From: Aeromicrobium sp. Leaf350
Lineage (GTDB): Bacteria > Actinomycetota > Actinomycetes > Propionibacteriales > Nocardioidaceae
Reading direction: 5' to 3'
Length of the DNA stretch: 64,000 nucleotides
Assembly: GCF_916858655.1 (NCBI RefSeq)
Contig: NZ_CAKASL010000001.1
Coordinates: 1,364,001 to 1,428,000, forward strand
Part shown: piece after piece, positions 16,715-26,183 of the stretch
How the letters are laid out: each line of letters starts with the position of its first letter
Position numbering within the stretch: position 1 is the first letter of the stretch
Notes under the pieces: model-generated
What the model was told of the DNA's origin: nothing
Database searches by the model: none
The model's input: only the letters and a program-made list of their open reading frames with translations
Position numbers and translations under genes: made by a program

Positions 16715-18883
16715 TCATCGGCCACCTACGCGGGTCTGCCCGACGCGCAGGCCCGCCGGAGCGAGCTCCGCGGCCCAGCGTGAGCCAGCAGCCAGAGTCG
16801 TCGCAGCTTCGGGAAGGAAGGGGAAGAGCGTGTACACGTGCACCGAGTCGTCCACCAACTCAAGTGTCACGTCCGCGCCCGCCGCCTTCGCCCGCTCGGC
16901 GAATCGCGTGGTGTCGCTCTCGAGAACCTCTCCACGGACCGCCGAGAGATAGAGCGGCGGCAACCCCGAAAGGTCGCCGAACAAGGGTGACACCATCGGA
17001 TCGGTCGGCTCATGGTTCTGGAAATACGAGGCGCCCAGGACCGTCAGTGAATCGCGGTGGGAAGCGGGGTCCTCCCCTGAGTACCTGAGCACCGATGGTC
17101 CGCTGAGCGTCAGGTCCGTGAATGGACAGACCGCGAACACTCCTGCCGGGGCGGGAAGTCCTGCTCGGTCGAGGCTCTGCGCGAGCGCGAGCGCGATACC
17201 GCCCCCCGCCGACTCGCCGCTCAGGATGATTGTCCCCGGATCGACCCCCCGGGCGAGCAGCCCCCGGTAGGCGGCGAAGGCGTCGTCGATGGCAGCGGGA
17301 TAGGGATGCTCGGGCGCGAGCCGGTAGTCGACCGTGAAGCACTCGGCATCGAACGAGGCCGAGAGACGGCCGGCGTACTCGAGGGAGCTGCCCGCCGACC
17401 CGAGGACGTACGCACCTCCGTGGAAGTGCAACAGGGTCCGCCCGGGATCGGTCACCGCCGGTGCTGCGACGCGCAGCGTCGGGACACCGTGCAGCTCGAT
17501 CGACGTGACGTCGAGGTCCGGCGGGCTCGGGAACTGCGTGCGCAGGAACCGGTCGTAGGCGGCACGTTGACCCGGATGACCCGCCGCGATGTCCTCCTGA
17601 CCGATCGCGCCTCGCCACAGGTCGAAGGCCCTCTGGCTCTCCGGTCGCTTCATGCGCACGCCTTCCTTGGCCGAGCTCAGTCCGATGACGTCACCGACTG
17701 GCTGGTCCATCGCCGCGACCGGGTCGTGACCCCACGCGAACTCCCACGAGGTCTGCGCCAACGGGTCGATCCGCTGCATGCCCTTCCAGCGCCCGTTGCG
17801 TGCCCGCACGGAGACCTCGTCGGGCTCGTGCGCCATCTTCACGGCGAAGCGTGCGCCGGCCTGGATGCGCGTCGTGCGGGGTTGGCGACGGCGCTCGTAC
17901 TCGATCAGGGCCTCAGCGATGCCGGAGGACCCGTGCCGCTCCAGGCAGACTGCCAACGTCCACGCGTCCTCCATCGCCTGGCACGCGCCCTGGGCCAAGT
18001 AGGGCACCATCGCGTGCGCGGCGTCGCCGAGCAGGGTCACGCGACCCTGCGTCCAGGTGGGAATGGGATCGCGGTAGTACATGCCGGTGATGAAGGTGGA
18101 GTCGATCGCCTCCAGCATCCGCCGGACCTTGGGCTCGGCACCCTCGAAGGATCGGAGCAGCTCGGCGGTGTCGCTGGTGTCGGTCCACGACTCCCGGTGC
18201 ACCTCGGGAGCAGGGACGGCGGCGAGCACGCTGTAGAGGTCCTCGCGCACCCAGTACGAGATGATGTTCCGCTGGACCCCGAACCAGTTGTTGCCCGCGA
18301 CTGGCAGATCCAGTCCCTGGAGTCGCTCACGGGGGATCAGGGCACGCCACATCAGGATGTTGGCGAACTGCTTCTCCTCCGGCCCCACGATCAGGTCGCG
18401 CACCACCGAGTGGATGCCGTCAGCACCGACGACCGCATCGCCGCGGATCAGCTCTCCCGACGCGAGCCGGACCGTCACGCCTTCGGCGTCGTGGTCGACG
18501 CCGGCCACCGCCGAGCCGAGGCGGACGCATTCTTCCGGAAGCGCGTCGCGCAAGATGTCGACGAGGTCCGCACGGTGGACGTTGTACATCTTGGCGCCGT
18601 ACCAGTCGGCGGCCGTCGCGCCCAGGGGTGCGATGTACAGGAGCTCGCCTGTGGCCAGGTCCCGGTAGTCGTACCGTTCGGGCACCGTCGCCACCTTGGC
18701 GAGCGCTGGCTCGAGGCCCAGCTCCCGCATCACGATCGTGCCGTTGGCCGCCACCTGGACGCCGGCCCCGATCTCGGTGAGCTCGTCGGCCCGTTCAAGC
18801 ACGAGGACGTCGATTCCGTGGTGTCGCAGCGCCGCAGCGGCCGTCAGGCCGCCGATGCCGCCGCCGACGATGATGATCTTCAT
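16715..18883 (-). CDS. fused FAD monooxygenase and HSL-type esterase
   Basis: One uninterrupted 722-codon frame joining two complete enzymes. Residues 1-410 are a salicylate-hydroxylase-type flavin monooxygenase: GGGIGG (7-12) binds the FAD ADP part, 'DAVVGADGIHSVVRD' is the DG motif, and 'GDAAHAMVPYLAQGACQAME' is the GD motif. Residues 411-722 are an HSL-type alpha/beta hydrolase with HGGAY (oxyanion hole, usual last G replaced by A), Ser558 in GESAGG and His682; the acidic member is probably Glu652 or Asp657. At the junction an ATG (17653-17651) is preceded at 7 nt by AAGGAAGG, so the esterase may also be made separately. It is the last gene of the long importer/CoA-ligase operon. A ring-hydroxylation and hydrolysis sequence is a reasonable inference; substrate unknown. 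Confidence 0.88.
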   Translation of the reverse strand: MKIIIVGGGIGGLTAAAALRHHGIDVLVLERADELTEIGAGVQVAANGTIVMRELGLEPALAKVATVPERYDYRDLATGELLYIAPLGATAADWYGAKMYNVHRADLVDILRDALPEECVRLGSAVAGVDHDAEGVTVRLASGELIRGDAVVGADGIHSVVRDLIVGPEEKQFANILMWRALIPRERLQGLDLPVAGNNWFGVQRNIISYWVREDLYSVLAAVPAPEVHRESWTDTSDTAELLRSFEGAEPKVRRMLEAIDSTFITGMYYRDPIPTWTQGRVTLLGDAAHAMVPYLAQGACQAMEDAWTLAVCLERHGSSGIAEALIEYERRRQPRTTRIQAGARFAVKMAHEPDEVSVRARNGRWKGMQRIDPLAQTSWEFAWGHDPVAAMDQPVGDVIGLSSAKEGVRMKRPESQRAFDLWRGAIGQEDIAAGHPGQRAAYDRFLRTQFPSPPDLDVTSIELHGVPTLRVAAPAVTDPGRTLLHFHGGAYVLGSAGSSLEYAGRLSASFDAECFTVDYRLAPEHPYPAAIDDAFAAYRGLLARGVDPGTIILSGESAGGGIALALAQSLDRAGLPAPAGVFAVCPFTDLTLSGPSVLRYSGEDPASHRDSLTVLGASYFQNHEPTDPMVSPLFGDLSGLPPLYLSAVRGEVLESDTTRFAERAKAAGADVTLELVDDSVHVYTLFPFLPEAATTLAAGSRWAAELAPAGLRVGQTRVGGR

Positions 18884-18940
18884 ACGTAAGTCCTTCTGGG
18901 GAGAAGTGAAAGGAGGTCGACGGTTTTCGCGTCGACCGAG

Positions 18941-19954
18941 TCAGGACGTGCTGTCGCGCACCTGGAGGACGAGCTTCCCGGTGTTGGCGCCTTGATAGAG
19001 CGCCAGCAGCGTCTGGCCGAAGGCGTCCACGCCACCGTCGACCACGGTCTCCCGCGCCACCAGGGTGCCGTCCGCGATCCAGCCAGCGATCTCGCGCTCC
19101 GCTTCCGCGAACTCGTCCTCGTGATCGAAGATGACAAACCCGGTCATGGAAGCGCGGGCGACCAGAAGCGACATGTAGCGCCGCGGGCCGGGTGGCAGCG
19201 TGGTGCTGTTGTAGCTGGAGACGGCACCGCACAGGACGATCCGTGCACCGCGGGCCAGGTTCGCCAGTCCCGCGTCGAGGATCTCGCCCCCGACGTTGTC
19301 GAAGAAAACGTCTACCCCTTGCGGGGCCACGCCGCGCAGAGCCCGGCTCACGTTCTCGGAGCGGTAGTCGATGGCGTGGTCGAATCCGAGGTCGAGCAGC
19401 CACTGCCGCTTCTCCTCCGTCCCGGCCAGCCCGACCACCGTGCACCCCATCGCCTTCGCGATCTGTCCCGCGACACTGCCGACGGCGCCCGCCGCGGCCG
19501 ATATCAGCACGGTCTCCCCTGCCGACAGGCGTCCGATCCTGAGCAGTCCGACGTAGGCGGTCATGCCAGGGATGCCCAGCGCCCCGAGCCAGGTCGGTGA
19601 CTCCGCCGTTCGCGTGTCGATCAGCCGCACGCCCTGGCCGTCGCTGATCGCGTGCTCACACACGCCGAACATCCCGGTGACCGTGCTCCCCACGGGAAAC
19701 CCGTCGTGGCGGGAGGCGACGACCGTCGCCGCCGCGTTGGCCCGCATCGCGTCGCCGATGGCGACGGGCTCCAGGTAGGAACGGACGTCGTTCAGCCAAC
19801 CGCGCATGCCTGGGTCGACGGAGACGTAGTCCACAGCGACGACGAACTGTCCCGGTGCCGGGTCGGGGACCGAGCGGTCGAGAACCTCCCAGGTCGAGGC
19901 GTCGGGAAGCCCGCTCGGGCGTTCACGCAGGATGACGTCCCGCGAGGGCCACAT
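18941..19954 (-). CDS. NADP-dependent MDR oxidoreductase (curcumin/PTGR-like reductase)
   Basis: A 337-residue zinc-free MDR enzyme of the leukotriene/prostaglandin/curcumin reductase type, which reduces the double bond of alpha,beta-unsaturated carbonyls. Visible markers are 'VDYVSVDPGMRGWLND', the nucleotide motif 'SAAAGAVGSVAGQIAKAMGC', the NADP-selective 'GLAGTEEKRQWL' and 'DVFFDNVGGEILDAGL'. ATG at 19954 overlaps the stop of the binding-protein gene as TGATG; the 45 codons of open frame upstream are out-of-frame translation of that gene. It is followed after 57 bp by the monooxygenase-esterase gene. Confidence 0.88.
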   Translation of the reverse strand: MWPSRDVILRERPSGLPDASTWEVLDRSVPDPAPGQFVVAVDYVSVDPGMRGWLNDVRSYLEPVAIGDAMRANAAATVVASRHDGFPVGSTVTGMFGVCEHAISDGQGVRLIDTRTAESPTWLGALGIPGMTAYVGLLRIGRLSAGETVLISAAAGAVGSVAGQIAKAMGCTVVGLAGTEEKRQWLLDLGFDHAIDYRSENVSRALRGVAPQGVDVFFDNVGGEILDAGLANLARGARIVLCGAVSSYNSTTLPPGPRRYMSLLVARASMTGFVIFDHEDEFAEAEREIAGWIADGTLVARETVVDGGVDAFGQTLLALYQGANTGKLVLQVRDSTS

Positions 19955-21108
19955 CACTCGACCCCCACGAACTCGCCATCGACGGCGTGCGTCCACACGA
20001 GGACGTCTGCGGTGTGCGCGTTGCGTCTCTCGGGACCGAACGTGCCCGGCGTCTTGGTGAAGGTTTCCATCTCGATCCCGGACTCCCACGCCTCGACGAT
20101 CGCGTTCCCGTCGGCGGACGGACCAGCCTCGCGCAGCGCCGCGACCACCATGGAGGCCGCGCCGGCGCCGCCGAGCTCGGGGAATCCACCGACCGGTTCG
20201 ATCCCAGCCGCCTCGAGAAGCTCGTACAGACCCGTCTGATTCTCGAGCACAGCAGCACTGTCGATGATGTTGGCGACCGTGAAGCCCTCGGCCGCGGGAC
20301 CCGCCGCCTCCAGGATCGCGTCCTGCGCCAGCGACATGCCACCGAAGCCGGGCACGTCCAGACCGATGGAGTCGGCCGCGCGCAGGAATCCCGAAGCCAG
20401 TCCCGTCGCGGAGACCGCCACGAACACGGCGTCCGGATCGGCGTTGCGCAGGCGCGACGCTTGCGCGGAGACGTCCGTGGCGTCGAGCGGTGCGCTGGCG
20501 GTGGCGACGATCTCCACGTCCCTGTTCTCCGCAGCCAGCTCCTCGAACAGCTCGGCACCGTACTGGCCGAGCGCGTCCTCCTGGTGGAACACGGCGATGC
20601 GGGTGTGTCCCTCTGCCACCATGCGGTCGAAGATCGCCGGAATCATCTCCTCGTCCCCGACGGTCGCCAGGAACGTGTACGGCCCGCTGATGCCGACCGC
20701 GGTGTTGAGGCCCAGGATCGGCACCTCCGCCGCGGTTGTCACGGCGCTCATGGCCTGGGTGGCGCTGCCGGTGGTCGAGCCGATGATGGCCACGACGCCC
20801 TCGTCGACCAGTGACTGCGCCGCCGAGGCGGCTTCTGTCGGGTTGGTCTTGTCGTCCTCGACGATCAGCTCGATCTTGCGGCCGTCGATCCCACCCTGGT
20901 CGTTGACGTCGTCGATGTAGGCCTCAGCAGCGTCGCGTTCCGGGATGCCGAAGGGTGCAGCCGGCCCGCTCAAGGACAGGACGACGCCCACCTTGATCGA
21001 ACCGCCCTCGTCGTCGCTGGATCCTGCTCCGCAACTGGCGACGAGCAGACTGGATGCTGCGACGGCTGCGGCGACGTGCGTGAAGCGGATGATGCGTCGG
21101 TGTTGCAT
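19954..21108 (-). CDS. second Liv-type ABC importer substrate-binding lipoprotein
   Basis: A 384-residue lipoprotein with lipobox LVASC (Cys26) and the type I binding-protein fold: 'KVGVVLSLSGPAAPFGIPER', 'DDVNDQGGIDGRKIELIVED' and 'VAIIGSTTGSATQAM'. It is clearly different in sequence from the first binding protein in the window, so the two importers probably take different ligands. ATG at 21108 is preceded by GGAGGA. It sits between livF and the MDR reductase in the operon, so the ligand is likely to be the substrate of the downstream enzymes. Confidence 0.92.
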   Translation of the reverse strand: MQHRRIIRFTHVAAAVAASSLLVASCGAGSSDDEGGSIKVGVVLSLSGPAAPFGIPERDAAEAYIDDVNDQGGIDGRKIELIVEDDKTNPTEAASAAQSLVDEGVVAIIGSTTGSATQAMSAVTTAAEVPILGLNTAVGISGPYTFLATVGDEEMIPAIFDRMVAEGHTRIAVFHQEDALGQYGAELFEELAAENRDVEIVATASAPLDATDVSAQASRLRNADPDAVFVAVSATGLASGFLRAADSIGLDVPGFGGMSLAQDAILEAAGPAAEGFTVANIIDSAAVLENQTGLYELLEAAGIEPVGGFPELGGAGAASMVVAALREAGPSADGNAIVEAWESGIEMETFTKTPGTFGPERRNAHTADVLVWTHAVDGEFVGVE

Positions 21109-21138
21109 GGTGTCCTCCGGTTGGTGGGTCGAACGAGG

Positions 21139-21879
21139 TCAGTGAGTTCGGGGCTCGCCGGGGGGCGGTGCCGTCGATTGGAAGTAGGAAGCGAAGACTC
21201 GTTCACGGTCGTCGAGCTCTGCCGCCGGTCCGTGGTGGACGAGAGCACCGGAGCTCAGGACGAGGAAGCGGGTGCAGAAGGTCCGGATAAAGGCCGCATT
21301 CTGTTCCGCGACCAGTACCGCGATGCCCTCGTCGCGAATGCCCAGCAACGCCGTCGCGATGTCGTTCATGACCTTCGGTGCAAGCCCTTGGCTGGGCTCG
21401 TCCAGGAGAAGTACGTGCGGATCGCCCGCGAGCGCTTTCGCGATCGCGACCATCTGCTGCTCGCCGCCGCTCAGCGTGCCCACGCGAGCGCCGGATCGAC
21501 GCGCGAGGAACGGGAAGAGTGTGACGCTGCGTTCAACCAGCTCGGCTCGGCGCGCCCGCGGCGCCAGGCGAGCTCCGAGCAGGAGGTTGTCACGAACCGA
21601 CATCGGTCCGAACACCCCACGGCCCGTGGGCACGAGGGCCAACCCGCCGCGGGCGCGGCCGCTGGCAGACAACCGCGAGAGGTCCCGTCCCATGACGTGG
21701 ATCTGACCGTCGCCGGCGACACGCCCGGCGAGGGACTCGAGCAAGCTGGACTTCCCGGCGCCGTTGGGGCCCAGCAGGCCGACGATCTCGCCCGTTGCCG
21801 CTTCGAGGTCCACGCCGTGGACGACCCGGAGACTGCCGTGGCGCGCGGTCACTCCACGCACGGTCAAGGTGTCTGTCAT
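21139..21879 (-). CDS. livF: second Liv-type importer ATPase LivF
   Basis: A 246-residue ABC ATPase. Walker A GPNGAGKSS, signature LSGGEQQ, and Walker B 'VLLLDEPSQGLAP' are intact. ATG at 21879 overlaps the livG stop by 4 bp. A proline-rich C-terminal tail (TAPPPGEPRTH) extends past the usual LivF end. It works with the LivG, LivM and LivH encoded just upstream. Confidence 0.92.
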   Translation of the reverse strand: MTDTLTVRGVTARHGSLRVVHGVDLEAATGEIVGLLGPNGAGKSSLLESLAGRVAGDGQIHVMGRDLSRLSASGRARGGLALVPTGRGVFGPMSVRDNLLLGARLAPRARRAELVERSVTLFPFLARRSGARVGTLSGGEQQMVAIAKALAGDPHVLLLDEPSQGLAPKVMNDIATALLGIRDEGIAVLVAEQNAAFIRTFCTRFLVLSSGALVHHGPAAELDDRERVFASYFQSTAPPPGEPRTH

Positions 21880-22634
21880 GCCGTGGCCCCGAGGTAGCTG
21901 TCCACGACTGCACGATTCCCGGCGATGGCCTGTGGAGTACCCGTGGCCAGCAGGCGACCACGATCTAGGACTGTCACCGTATCGGCGTGCTGTCGCACGA
22001 AGGCGAAGTTGTGTTCGATCAGGAGCACGCCGAGTCCGTGTGCGGCGAGGCCGCGAATCGAGCTCCCGAGCAACTCGAGCTCGGCCCCGCCGAGTCCGGC
22101 TGCCGGTTCATCGAGCATGACGTACCTGGGCTCCAGCAGGGTCGCTCGAGCCACTTCCACCAGACGCAGCTGCCAGACGGGGATCTCAGACCCACGCCGC
22201 TGGAGGACGTCGGTCAGTCCGAACCGCTCGGCCGCCTCATGGACGGCAGTGACATCTCCGCGTTCCTCGCGTCGGCAGCGGGGGGTGCGCAGGACGCTGC
22301 CCGGAAGCCTGGTGCGATTGAGACGGTGGCGAGCCATGGCGATGTTGTCGGCGACCGAAGCGTCCGGGTCGATCCGCGGAGTCTGGAACGTCCTGGCGAT
22401 CCCCCGACGGGCCCTGCGGTGCGCCGAGGATCCCTCGGCCGCGATCCCGTCGATCCAGACGGTTCCACGATCGATGGCGACAAATCCGGTGAGGCAGTTC
22501 ACCAGGGTTGACTTCCCCGCGCCGTTGGGTCCGATGAGACCGGTGACCTCACCAGGTTCGACGTGCACAGAGGCGCCGTCGAGTGCTTGTACGCCACCGA
22601 AGGCGACGTGGATGTCCGTGGCCGTCAGGCTCAT
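21876..22634 (-). CDS. livG: second Liv-type importer ATPase LivG
   Basis: A 252-residue ABC ATPase. Walker A is GPNGAGKST and Walker B 'YVMLDEPAAGL'. The signature region is unusually far from consensus, 'SEIPVWQLRLVEVARATLLE', beyond the normal LivG variation. ATG at 22634 overlaps the stop of livM by 4 bp (ATGA); the much longer open frame upstream is livM in the wrong frame. All other nucleotide-binding elements, including the H-loop 'LLIEHNFAF', are normal. Confidence 0.91.
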   Translation of the reverse strand: MSLTATDIHVAFGGVQALDGASVHVEPGEVTGLIGPNGAGKSTLVNCLTGFVAIDRGTVWIDGIAAEGSSAHRRARRGIARTFQTPRIDPDASVADNIAMARHRLNRTRLPGSVLRTPRCRREERGDVTAVHEAAERFGLTDVLQRRGSEIPVWQLRLVEVARATLLEPRYVMLDEPAAGLGGAELELLGSSIRGLAAHGLGVLLIEHNFAFVRQHADTVTVLDRGRLLATGTPQAIAGNRAVVDSYLGATA

Positions 22635-23566
22635 GCGGAGGCCTTCTTCCTGAAGGGCGAGACCGGCGTGCTGCGGCGGATGCCGAGCAGACCCCGAGGT
22701 AGGAGCACGATCGCGGCGATGATCAAGAGCCCGTAGAACAGACCGGCGAGGTCCTCTGACGGCAGCAGGTCGAGCGCCAGCACCACGACGAGTGCTCCGA
22801 CGACCGGGCCCACCGGCGAGTAGCGGCCTCCGATGACGGCCATCGCCAGCGCAGCGATCGACATCTCGATCGAGAGTGACTCGGGCGCGAGGTAGCCGCT
22901 GGAGTGCGCGAAGAGGAATCCGGCGAGGCCGGCGACGGCGCCGCTGAGGGCGAAGACCGCGCTCAACCGCACCGGCACGGCAACACCGAGGGAGCCCGCG
23001 AGGACCGGGTCGCTCGCGGCACCACGCACGGTCCTCCCCTCGGCTGAGGTGCTGATGTTCGTGGCGATCAGCACCACGAGGGCCACGACCGCCCAGACGA
23101 CCAGGTGAGTTCCTTCGCGCGAGTCCAGCGGCGCGGGAGCCTCGATTCCGGGTAGTCCGATGTAACCACCCGTCAGATCCCCCCCGCGGGTCAGCGCGAA
23201 GTGGACCAGCTCGCCGAACAACAGGGTCGCCAGCGCGAGTGCCAGTGCGGACAGACGGACCAGGAGACGTGCGAGCACGTAGGCGAGTCCGGCCGCCAGG
23301 GCCATGGCAAGCACCATCCCTGCCCAGGGGTTCCACTCGTAGCGCGTGGTGACGATCGCGGACCCGTAGGCCCCCACGGAGGCGAACGCCGCCTGGCCGA
23401 GGGACAAGATGCCCGCCTGGCCGTAGCTGATGCCGACCGAGAGGGCCAGCAGCGCGTAGATGCCTGCGACTCGCGAGAGCTCGAGCGAGGACGGGTCGGA
23501 CTGGATGAGGACCAGGGCGAGACCGGCACCGACGAGCACGACGGTCGGCCAAAGCAAGGACTTCAC
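22631..23566 (-). CDS. livM: second Liv-type importer permease LivM
   Basis: A 311-residue permease with the LivM pattern 'GISYGQAGILSLGQAAFASV' and 'GGRYSPVGPVVGALVVVLAL'. The start is GTG at 23566, overlapping the stop of livH by 4 bp (GTGA). About eight to ten hydrophobic helices are visible. It pairs with the LivH encoded immediately upstream. Confidence 0.92.
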   Translation of the reverse strand: MKSLLWPTVVLVGAGLALVLIQSDPSSLELSRVAGIYALLALSVGISYGQAGILSLGQAAFASVGAYGSAIVTTRYEWNPWAGMVLAMALAAGLAYVLARLLVRLSALALALATLLFGELVHFALTRGGDLTGGYIGLPGIEAPAPLDSREGTHLVVWAVVALVVLIATNISTSAEGRTVRGAASDPVLAGSLGVAVPVRLSAVFALSGAVAGLAGFLFAHSSGYLAPESLSIEMSIAALAMAVIGGRYSPVGPVVGALVVVLALDLLPSEDLAGLFYGLLIIAAIVLLPRGLLGIRRSTPVSPFRKKASA

Positions 23567-24408
23567 GGCCGGACCGTCCTGTCGTCGAAGTCGAAGACGC
23601 CGCTGGCCAGGACGATGAACACGAAGAGCACGGGCACGGCAGGCCCGATTCCCGCCGGCGCATAGCCCGAGCCGAGCGCCTCGACGACACCGATCGTGAG
23701 TCCGCCCAACACCGCCGTGACGGGGCCGCGAAGTCCGAAGAGGATCACCGCGCCGATCGCCGAAAGCGTCAGGCCGAGTCCGAACTCGAACGAAAGACCA
23801 CTCGTCATGACCAGGAGCGCTCCGGCCAACGCCCCGAGCATCCCTCCGAGCACGAACACCAGCGACTGCAACCGGCTGACTCCGATCCCGACCAGGGACG
23901 CGTCAGCAGGGGAGGCCGCGGAGGCGCGCATCGCCCGACCGAGGCCCGTGTACCGCAGGACCACCACGATCAACCCGAGGATCACGGCGACGGCGGCGAA
24001 GTTCAGGAAGACCTGCGGATTGATCCGAACTCCGCCGATCTCGATCGGAACCTCGAAGTTCGCCTGGAACGCCGGATCGATCCCGAAGATGGCCTGGGCC
24101 AGTGACCCCAGGGCGATCAGCACCCCGACACTGACCAGGCCCGGCGCCATGGGATCGGTCGCCCCGAGGCGACGGAGCGTCACGAAGAGCGCAGCTGAGA
24201 CCAGGCCGCACAATGCGCCCACCCCGAGGGCCAGCGCAAGGCCCGTCGAGCGGTCGCTGGCGGTGGCGAAGGCCATCCCCCCCATGACGGCGTAGCCGCC
24301 GATGGCGAGGTCGAGCGTGTGGGCGGTCAACCACACCAAGCTGAGCGGGATCGCGATCAGGGCGTACAGCGCCCCGAGGGCGAGGCCCTGGACGACGAAC
24401 TCGATCAT
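23563..24408 (-). CDS. livH: second Liv-type importer permease LivH
   Basis: A 281-residue permease beginning 'MIEFVVQGLALGALYALIAI', a standard LivH N-terminus, with 'GGLTIGVVEALGSGYAPAGI' near the end. ATG at 24408 overlaps the stop of the acyl-CoA synthetase gene by 4 bp; the 24 codons of open frame upstream do not resemble LivH. It is the first transporter gene of the operon. Confidence 0.92.
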   Translation of the reverse strand: MIEFVVQGLALGALYALIAIPLSLVWLTAHTLDLAIGGYAVMGGMAFATASDRSTGLALALGVGALCGLVSAALFVTLRRLGATDPMAPGLVSVGVLIALGSLAQAIFGIDPAFQANFEVPIEIGGVRINPQVFLNFAAVAVILGLIVVVLRYTGLGRAMRASAASPADASLVGIGVSRLQSLVFVLGGMLGALAGALLVMTSGLSFEFGLGLTLSAIGAVILFGLRGPVTAVLGGLTIGVVEALGSGYAPAGIGPAVPVLFVFIVLASGVFDFDDRTVRP

Positions 24409-26030
24409 CGCGCCTCCTCTGCACGTGGGTTGCCGATGGCGCCTCGCGCGCGACTCCAGGCGGGCGGGACTTCGATCCATGCCCCGTCCGTGAGCCCGTC
24501 GCGCAGCTCGCGCTTCAAGGTCTTGCCCGCGGCGTTGCGCGGTAGCGCAGCGGTACGCAGGTGGAGCCGCTCGGGCACCTTGAAGGCCGCGACATTCGTC
24601 GCCACGTGCTCGATGACGGTGCGTGCCTCAAAATCCGGTCCCGGGACGATCACGGCTCCCACCCGCTCGCCCAATCTGGCATCGGGGATGCCAACGACGA
24701 CCGCGTCCAGCACTCCGGGAGCGGCGAGTAGCGCGCTCTCGACCTCGACGCTGAAGACGTTCTCGCCCCCGCGGTTGATCATGTCCTTCAATCGGTCAAC
24801 CAGATAGATGCGACCATCGGCGTCGATCCGGCCACCGTCGCCGGTGCGCATCCAGCCCTCGACCGTTTCAGGCGGTCGCAGACCGTCGGAGGCCCAGTAC
24901 CCGCGGGTCACTGTCTGACCACGGACCACCAGCTCGCCAACCCCGCTGCGGGGGTCGGCATCCAGGATGCCCACGTCCATGGCTGGCACGGGGTAACCGA
25001 TGGAGTCGGGGTGCTGGAGAGCCTCGTCACCCATGATCACGGTGGCCAGGGAGCTCGTCTCGGACATGCCGAAACCGTTGGCGATGACTGCCCCCGTGAA
25101 GCCGTCCGCGATCATCGCGACCAGCTCGGGTGAGACGGGCGCTCCGCCGTACACGGCCCACCGGACGCTCCGGACCCGCGATGGCGAGAACGAGGGGTCC
25201 CGCACCAGCGCGTAGTACAGCGCCGGGACCAGCACCAGGAAGTTGGCTCGGTGGCGCTCGACGAGGTCGAGGTACTCGGCCGCCTGGGGTGCGGCCTGGA
25301 TGACAACTGTGCCACCGACCAAGAGGGTCACGATCATCTGTCCGCTGCATCCAGTGACGTGGAACAACGGCACGGCCGCGACCGTGGTGACCTGGCCCTC
25401 GTCATGTGACGGCAGACCGAAGGTTCGTCGCACCGACTCCACGACGGACAGCAAGGCCTCGTGGGAGGAGGTCGCTCCCTTCGGACCGCCCGTGGTGCCG
25501 CTGGTGTAGAAGATGGCCGCAAGGTCGCGCCCCGCCACACTCGAGTCCCAGATGGGGTCGCCCAGAGGGACCTCGTCGATCGATCGGAACACCCGCGCGG
25601 GGTCGCAGTCTCGCAGGATGTGCTCGAGCTCGGCGGGTGAGAGCCGTGTGTTCAACGGGGCGGCGATCGCTCCCGCCGCCATAATCCCGAAGAAGATTTC
25701 CACGAAAGCAGCGGAGTTGGAAAGGACCAGCGCGACTCGGTCGCCCGCCGAGACGCCCTCGCTCCGGAGTCCGCCCGCGATCCGCTGCACGCGATCCCAC
25801 AGTTCCGCGTACGTGATCTCGCGTCCATCCACGTCAACCAACGCGAGCCCGTTGGGATGCGTCTCAGAGCAGTTCCGGAGCGCATGCAAGACCGACCGCG
25901 GCAAGGTCTCATAGCCAACCGCGCCGTCAGATCGGCGCAGGACGCCAGAGGCGCCCCCGGTTCCGTCCTGCCCGCGAGTGATCGGGAAGATGACGCCGCC
26001 GCTCGCGACAGCCGGTTGGGTGTGATGCAT
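24405..26030 (-). CDS. acyl-CoA synthetase (AMP-forming ligase)
   Basis: About 541 residues of the AMP-binding superfamily. The P-loop-like 'YTSGTTGGPKGA', 'GFGMSETSS', 'GWMRTGDGG' and the C-terminal catalytic 'LPRNAAGKTLKREL' are all present. It activates a carboxylic acid to its CoA thioester with ATP. Being first in an operon with a Liv-type importer, it probably activates the acid the importer brings in. The start is uncertain: ATG 26030 (MHHTQ...) is listed, an in-frame GTG at 26090 would add 20 residues, and the region conserved in the family begins only about 40 residues further in. No strong ribosome binding site marks any of these. Confidence 0.9.
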   Translation of the reverse strand: MHHTQPAVASGGVIFPITRGQDGTGGASGVLRRSDGAVGYETLPRSVLHALRNCSETHPNGLALVDVDGREITYAELWDRVQRIAGGLRSEGVSAGDRVALVLSNSAAFVEIFFGIMAAGAIAAPLNTRLSPAELEHILRDCDPARVFRSIDEVPLGDPIWDSSVAGRDLAAIFYTSGTTGGPKGATSSHEALLSVVESVRRTFGLPSHDEGQVTTVAAVPLFHVTGCSGQMIVTLLVGGTVVIQAAPQAAEYLDLVERHRANFLVLVPALYYALVRDPSFSPSRVRSVRWAVYGGAPVSPELVAMIADGFTGAVIANGFGMSETSSLATVIMGDEALQHPDSIGYPVPAMDVGILDADPRSGVGELVVRGQTVTRGYWASDGLRPPETVEGWMRTGDGGRIDADGRIYLVDRLKDMINRGGENVFSVEVESALLAAPGVLDAVVVGIPDARLGERVGAVIVPGPDFEARTVIEHVATNVAAFKVPERLHLRTAALPRNAAGKTLKRELRDGLTDGAWIEVPPAWSRARGAIGNPRAEEAR

Positions 26031-26090
26031 GTCATATACGGTCACGGTCAGGCCGCCGAATAGATACGGACGTCGGAACAGACTCCACAC

Positions 26091-26183
26091 GGACGTTCTT
26101 GTTCGAACTCACAAATTCAGTCCAGGGCGCGCTCGCGGAACGATCGGACACCGCCGCCGCGGGGGACGCACTAGTCTTCCTCG
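26091..26183. promoter_or_regulatory. divergent promoter region, CoA-ligase operon and PucR gene
   Basis: The short gap between the minus-strand catabolic operon and the plus-strand PucR gene. It holds the palindrome GTTCGAAC at 26101-26108. TAGTCT at 26172-26177 fits the TAnnnT -10 pattern and lies 6 nt before the ATG of the PucR gene, which would make that transcript leaderless. Control of both directions by the PucR protein from here is expected for the arrangement but not proven. Confidence 0.35.

Noticed and set aside
17306-18889. Plus-strand open frame of 527 codons
   Set aside because: Exactly antisense to the monooxygenase-esterase gene, which has all catalytic motifs.
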